This document shows positions 59,070-64,000 of a stretch of DNA of 64,000 nt, in pieces. Under the pieces are notes generated by a model. The model did no database searches. It saw nothing but the letters and a program-made list of their open reading frames with translations, and was not told the DNA's origin. The stretch comes from Doris montereyensis (taxonomy: Eukaryota; Mollusca; Gastropoda; Nudibranchia; Dorididae), in the NCBI GenBank assembly GCA_037039925.1, contig JAXRKP010001308.1:48501-112500 (forward strand), given 5' to 3'. Made by a program: the position numbers and the translations under genes. Each line of letters begins with the position of its first letter. Position 1 is the stretch's first letter.

Positions 59070-61138
59070 ATGGCTAAAGAGGTTGTTAGTGCGTGGAAAA
59101 TTATGATGATAATAATACTAATCCTTGTTTTAATCTCAAACTGTTGCGTATCATACGAGAGCAATGCAGATCATATCGATGGTATTACCAGAAACGTGCA
59201 AGACCATATTAAGCAAGGTGATAAAGGCTTCGATATTTCCAAATCCACCAGTTTCCCAAAGCGCTATCTGCCGTTTATCACACAGCTGCAAGCATTGAGT
59301 CGCTCATTGAAGCCATGCGGATTTTCTTCCCTGGCGGTGTTTTCCGAAGGGATAAACACTATCACCGAATTTATCATCAAATTTGTTATGACGGATTCTT
59401 CACGATTGTTTACTCACTACGACTTGCAACAACAAAATTCCACGTCTGTGTCAGCAATGATTAACTTCACCTATGTAGAACTTGGAATAACGAATTTCGT
59501 CGTGCTAACAAGTAATCCAGAGGACATTATCCAGAGTGCGGAAAATGTCTTCCGTGGCGAGGAAAGAGGCAGAGTGGCCGCTATGCCACACCGCACAAAA
59601 TGGGTTATTGTCTCGACATCTGACTCGATCAATTCGAAAATAATTAAAAGTCTTAAAAAGTCAATTTTTGACAACATTTGTGTGTACCATTTGCAGGACA
59701 GGAAACTCAAGAGTAGCTTGAAATTACCGACTATATTTACATTGATGTGGAGGGCCAATAAAATGAGGGAATTTGAAAGACTAGATGAAAACTCTTTTCC
59801 ACTAGATGTTTGTTTATTCTTTCCTAATTTGAAGTTTGGTTTCAATGGAAGGAGTTTTAAGGCGATAACCAAGTTTTTCCTTACAGAAAGGTATATATCA
59901 GTCCCTGGTGAGACCAACAGAGATGGCTTCCAACACTCTGGCTTTTGGTTGGATGTAATAGAAATCGTAGCCAAGTCATTGAACTTCACATTGGACATCA
60001 CTGTGGTGGATTACTCATGGGACCGGTTCAGGTTGGATGTGTCCATTGGACAAACGGATTTGACTGTTAGCCTGTGGTCAATGGATCCGTCCCACACTCA
60101 GCCTTTGGCAATAACTTACCCAGTTATCTTCGGACACATTTCTGGCATGTACTTACAACCACGTGAAATCCCTTCTCTGCTGAACAGCGATTCGTTGCAA
60201 TTAATATTCCTTTTCATTTTGTTATGTTTTATTATCTTCTAGGAAGTATTTTCTGTTTGTCTCTCAGTCTGATTACATATAAGGTCTTTGAAAAAAAGTC
60301 TACCTCGACGAGCCTGTTAACAAACAGGACTAATATTAGGACAAAATGTAAACGTGTGGTCTTGTCACTTGCATTTACGGTATGGCAACTGTTAACCTCT
60401 TTCTTCAGGCAACCGATGGCTTGGTTACCCCTTCAAATGTCGACTCGCATTACGCTCTGGGCCTGGTGTTTAATGACAGCCCTTTATTACGCCGTCTACA
60501 CGGGGCAACTGACATCGGATTTGGTGATTCCAAGGCACATTACAACCTTCCACACATTTGATGAAATGATGGACAGAGGAGACTACAAATGGGGAACAAT
60601 AGCAAACTCTTCAGTTTGGTACCATTTGAAAAATAGCATGAATGGTACGACACTGCATCGATTGTATCAAGATACACACTTGGTTGGTCAACGTGGACAT
60701 AATTTATCGACTTTGCCTGACGAGGTGATGCAATTTCTCAAAAACAAGGCTGTCTTCATTAACACCGAATCGTTACTCGCATTGATAAAAGAAATGACAT
60801 GTCATCAATATAACTGTGTCTTGGTGGATGAAACATTGTTTAAGTTTGACATGGGTTACGCGTTTCCATTTCACTCGGAATTACCTTGTCTTCTGTCTAC
60901 AACTATTCTCCATCTTCATGACTCCGGAATAACCAATACGTTATATTGGAAATATTTTCCTTATCTCAAAGGTCGGAGATTTATAAACCAAATTATCTCA
61001 CCAAACAATGATAACACTATTAGCATGAGAGATGTTCTGCCTTTGGGTGTTGTCATGATTCTTCTCTGTGGTTTTTGCTTTACAGTTCTTCTCTTGGAAA
61101 TTGTTGTCTCACGAGTGAAGTCATATCTAAAGAGTTAA
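59070..61138 (+). CDS. Ionotropic receptor (IR), iGluR-related ligand-gated channel, one frameshift
   Basis: An intronless gene of about 689 codons. The start at 59,070 is followed by a hydrophobic segment (residues about 11-29, signal peptide). The first half ends with an S1-type ligand domain: [20 protein letters not shown], then SWDRF and [18 protein letters not shown]1 begins [12 protein letters not shown] near 60,195. There the frame breaks (about 60,225-60,241, one base short) and continues [18 protein letters not shown], then the pore region, TM3 with [16 protein letters not shown] in place of the iGluR SYTANLAAF motif, an S2 domain ([25 protein letters not shown]), and TM4 ([20 protein letters not shown]). 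The arginine that binds glutamate's carboxylate in S1 is not visible, which fits a divergent chemosensory IR rather than a glutamate receptor. Confidence 0.85.
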
Positions 61139-61206
61139 GATAGGTAGAAAAACGTAAATAATTCAGAAAGAAGAATCCCTATCATAGTACGGTGATGTAT
61201 CTCTCT

Positions 61207-61665
<459 letters not shown>

Positions 61666-61921
61666 AAGACAAGGTCCAAAGTTTAAAATTTAGAATATAA
61701 TCATCAGTATATAAATCCTATGGAGATCTAGTTCGACATCTAAAGTTGACTCAAAATTGTTAAAAGAGACGATTTCAAATTGTAAGTTTTTGTTTAATGA
61801 TATTATCAATCTTTTATTGGGCGTATCAATTCATTGGTTCTGCGAAATGTAGATCAAGCGTTATTTATAATAGGTTTCAATCATAGCCAGGTTTACTACT
61901 AGTTTGTGTATGTTTACACGC

Positions 61922-62135
61922 ATAAGCAGGCGCTGGTAGCAGTCAGCAGAGCGTTTGACTGCCACCCAGGAGGCATGAGTTCAATTCCCAGTCCGGGCAA
62001 TATGTTTTTGGCCTTCCTGTCGACCCAGTAGAGAAATTGGTAGCTAGATCTATTCAGACTTGGCGAGAGTAAAGGCGGCATGGAAAGCAACCAATGGCCG
62101 ACTAGCACATTATGCCGTAGATCTATGCTTTAAAA
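61922..62135 (+). mobile_element. SINE-C copy 2 (tRNA-derived)
   Basis: Box A-like tggtagcagtcagcagagc and box B gagttcaattccc at 61,977, then a body with ctattcagacttggcgagag and taaaggcggcatgg, ending in a short A-run. This body in antisense matches the start of the 26-bp array. Confidence 0.75.
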
Positions 62136-62464
62136 AAAAAGGACTATAAAATCGCCTTATTATCCTACTCTCCATTCTGAGTATAGAACTTACTTTTTAT
62201 ATATGTTTTATTCAACATATCAACTCCTTTATGAACTATTAATGGTGAAAGTGTGGTATGATTATAAAATTGTTCTTTCATTCTGTATCCTTTCCATTCT
62301 AGTTTTGTTTTGTTTTGTTGTTTTGTTTTTTTTTTTGCGTCCTGCCTTAATTTTGCTTGGTGGTGTTTTCTCAAACTAATGTTGTATTCGCTCTTTCGGT
62401 TATTTTATTCCACTGATGGTGATTGCCATTCATTAATTTGATACTTTCATCATGCCTTTATTCC
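62136..62464. other. AT-rich spacer, nothing recognised
   Basis: T-rich with a TTTTG run at 62,301. No supported gene. Confidence 0.45.
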
Positions 62465-62912
62465 ATTTCAGTTTGTGATCAGTTGCTTGTTTATTTTTAG
62501 CTTGAGTTCTGAATTTCTAAATTAATTTGGTTTTCCTTGTCCCAGTATTTCATTTAATCTACATTACATTGCTGTGTACTTACCATTTATTCTGAGGAGA
62601 TTATCTCTTCCATTTGAATGTCTGTGATCAGTTGTTTGTTTATTTTTAGCTTGAGTTCTGAATTTCTAAATTAATTTGGTTTTCCTTGTCCCAGTATTTC
62701 ATTCAATCTACATTGCTGTGTACTTACCATTTATTCTGAGGAGATTATCTCTTCCATTTGAATGTCTGTGATCAGTTGTTTGTTTATTTTTAGCTTGAGT
62801 TCTGAATTTCTAAATTAATTTGGTTTCCCTTGTCCCAGTATTTCATTCAATCTGCATTGCTGTGTACTTACCATTTATTCTGAGGAGATTATCTCTTCCA
62901 TTTGAATGTCAT
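62465..62912. repeat. ~145-bp tandem triplication
   Basis: Three copies starting near 62,471, 62,622 and 62,765 share tgtgatcagttgtttgttta, cttgtcccagtatttcattc and gaggagattatctcttccat with very few differences. Confidence 0.93.
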
Positions 62913-63655
62913 CAGTTGTAGTCTATTCTGTAACCATGACTTTGTCTGTTGTGTTGTCGTCATTTTGGCGATGCCACATATTCTTCTTCTTACATTTCAT
63001 GCAATGTGCTGTAGACAGTGAACTCCTTACTACAATGGTGCTATTATGGACATTTATTCGACTTCCCTCTCTAAAATACAGCGAAAACCGGGGGGGGGGG
63101 GAGGGGGGATCCTATCCAATTGTATAAAATTGAACATGATATAAATAATCTTGATCATAAATCATTTTTCAATTATTTTCATGTAAATTTTACTCGGAGA
63201 GATAGATTCAAAATATATTTGACGGGAAGTTTTACTTCTGTTAAACGTTTTTTTTTTTAAATTGATAAGAAAAGTCAAAACAAAACAGTTTCCAGTTCAA
63301 AACAAAAAATTCAAAACGTATTAATTCTATTTTAAATGCCATTGATATGGAGATCTATCATTTAAAACATTTTTTATAATAAATGAATGTGCATTGTCCT
63401 TATTGATTATTATATGTTCAATCATTTCTTTAAATTCTATGATTGTAGTGAGATGTATGGGGTATTTAAAGGTCAAATGATCTATCTAACCTCTGACACG
63501 ATATGATAATATGATATGGATGTTTCCTTTAATGTCTCCTTCATTTGCTGTGTGTTGTGTGTCTTTATTCAAGCAAAACAATAACACTAAACAATGGAGA
63601 CAGTGCAGTTACGTCACACCCTCTTTTGCTAGGGATATTTCAAGTTTACCATTTA
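62913..63655. other. AT-rich spacer, nothing recognised
   Basis: Contains a G-run at 63,091. No conserved frame. Confidence 0.5.
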
Positions 63656-63657
63656 CT

Positions 63658-64000
63658 TTTGATCAATGTATTATTATGTAATTACAATGTATTATTATGT
63701 AAGTACAATGTATTGTTATGTAATGTACATGTACAATGTTATGTCACACCCTCTTTTAAAATGTATTGTTATGTAATGGATATTTCTAACAATGCATTGC
63801 TATTGTTTGTAATGTATTACCATTTAGACTTATGGAATGAATATGTTAATGTACAATGTATCATTATGTAATGTACTAATGTACAATGTATTATTATGTA
63901 ACAATGTATTATTATGTAATGTACAATGTATTGTTATGTAATGTACAATGTATTGTTATGTAATGTACAATGTATTACTATGTAATGTAAAATGTATTGT
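63658..64000. repeat. 22-bp minisatellite running off the window end
   Basis: Units of acaatgtattgttatgtaat plus gt, with irregular spacing between 63,720 and 63,840, continue to the last base. Confidence 0.9.

Noticed and set aside
59471..60001. 176-codon minus frame opposite the ionotropic receptor
   Set aside because: It is a shadow of the receptor's coding strand.
63545..63871. 108-codon plus frame near the window end
   Set aside because: Its second half is translated from the 22-bp minisatellite (VLLCNYNVLLC repeats).

Overview
This is eukaryotic, intergenic-rich DNA, most likely from a protostome invertebrate. A lophotrochozoan such as a mollusc or annelid is my guess. The signs are a spliced carotenoid-oxygenase gene with GT-AG introns, a divergent ionotropic-receptor gene of the protostome IR type, several tRNA-derived SINE families, RTE-like and other non-LTR retrotransposon fragments, and a very high load of satellites, minisatellites and microsatellites. 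I see no rRNA, no functional tRNA, no CRISPR and no prokaryotic operon. Most long open frames in the window are artefacts of tandem repeats.

Layout. 1-9,690: a 13-bp satellite with short inverted tracts, GA-rich blocks and a duplicated LINE/satellite junction. 9,680-11,510: an RTE-like LINE (minus). 11,590-21,140: minisatellites interleaved with at least eight copies of a ~120-bp dispersed module, SINEs, and a Harbinger-like element (12,950-13,991, TTA target duplication) sitting inside a 23-bp array. 21,543-26,675: a carotenoid cleavage oxygenase (minus, two coding exons seen) whose large intron holds SINEs, a LINE tail and a partial duplicate of the first coding exon. 27,485-34,530: a compound macro-repeat (48-bp array, LINE-like 3' tail, SINE, 53-bp array) present about three times.

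34,530-42,640 is the most interesting block: an AT-rich, compactly arranged Polinton/adintovirus-like endogenous viral element. From left to right on plus it has an unknown conserved protein, a GC-rich 49-bp array, an intact FtsK/HerA (A32-like) packaging ATPase, two penton-like minor-capsid paralogues separated by a small coiled-coil ORF, a pVI/pX-like core protein, a small membrane protein and a C-terminal piece of family-B DNA polymerase. Converging from the right on minus are a double-jelly-roll-like major capsid protein and an unknown protein cut off by a 1.4-kb (GAA)n tract. No integrase or protease was recognised. Nearly every gene of the block except the ATPase is broken by single-base frameshifts, most of them one-base losses in A/T runs.

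44,050-59,000: more microsatellites, a TA-flanked MITE, minisatellites and LINE/SINE pieces. At least two of these minisatellites look as if they were seeded from SINE sequence. 59,070-61,138: an intronless IR/iGluR-like receptor with one frameshift in TM1. 61,200-64,000: (AT)n, dispersed repeats, a ~145-bp triplication and a 22-bp array running off the window end.

All family calls come from reading motifs by eye, without database searches. Boundaries of repeats are approximate to about 10-20 bases.
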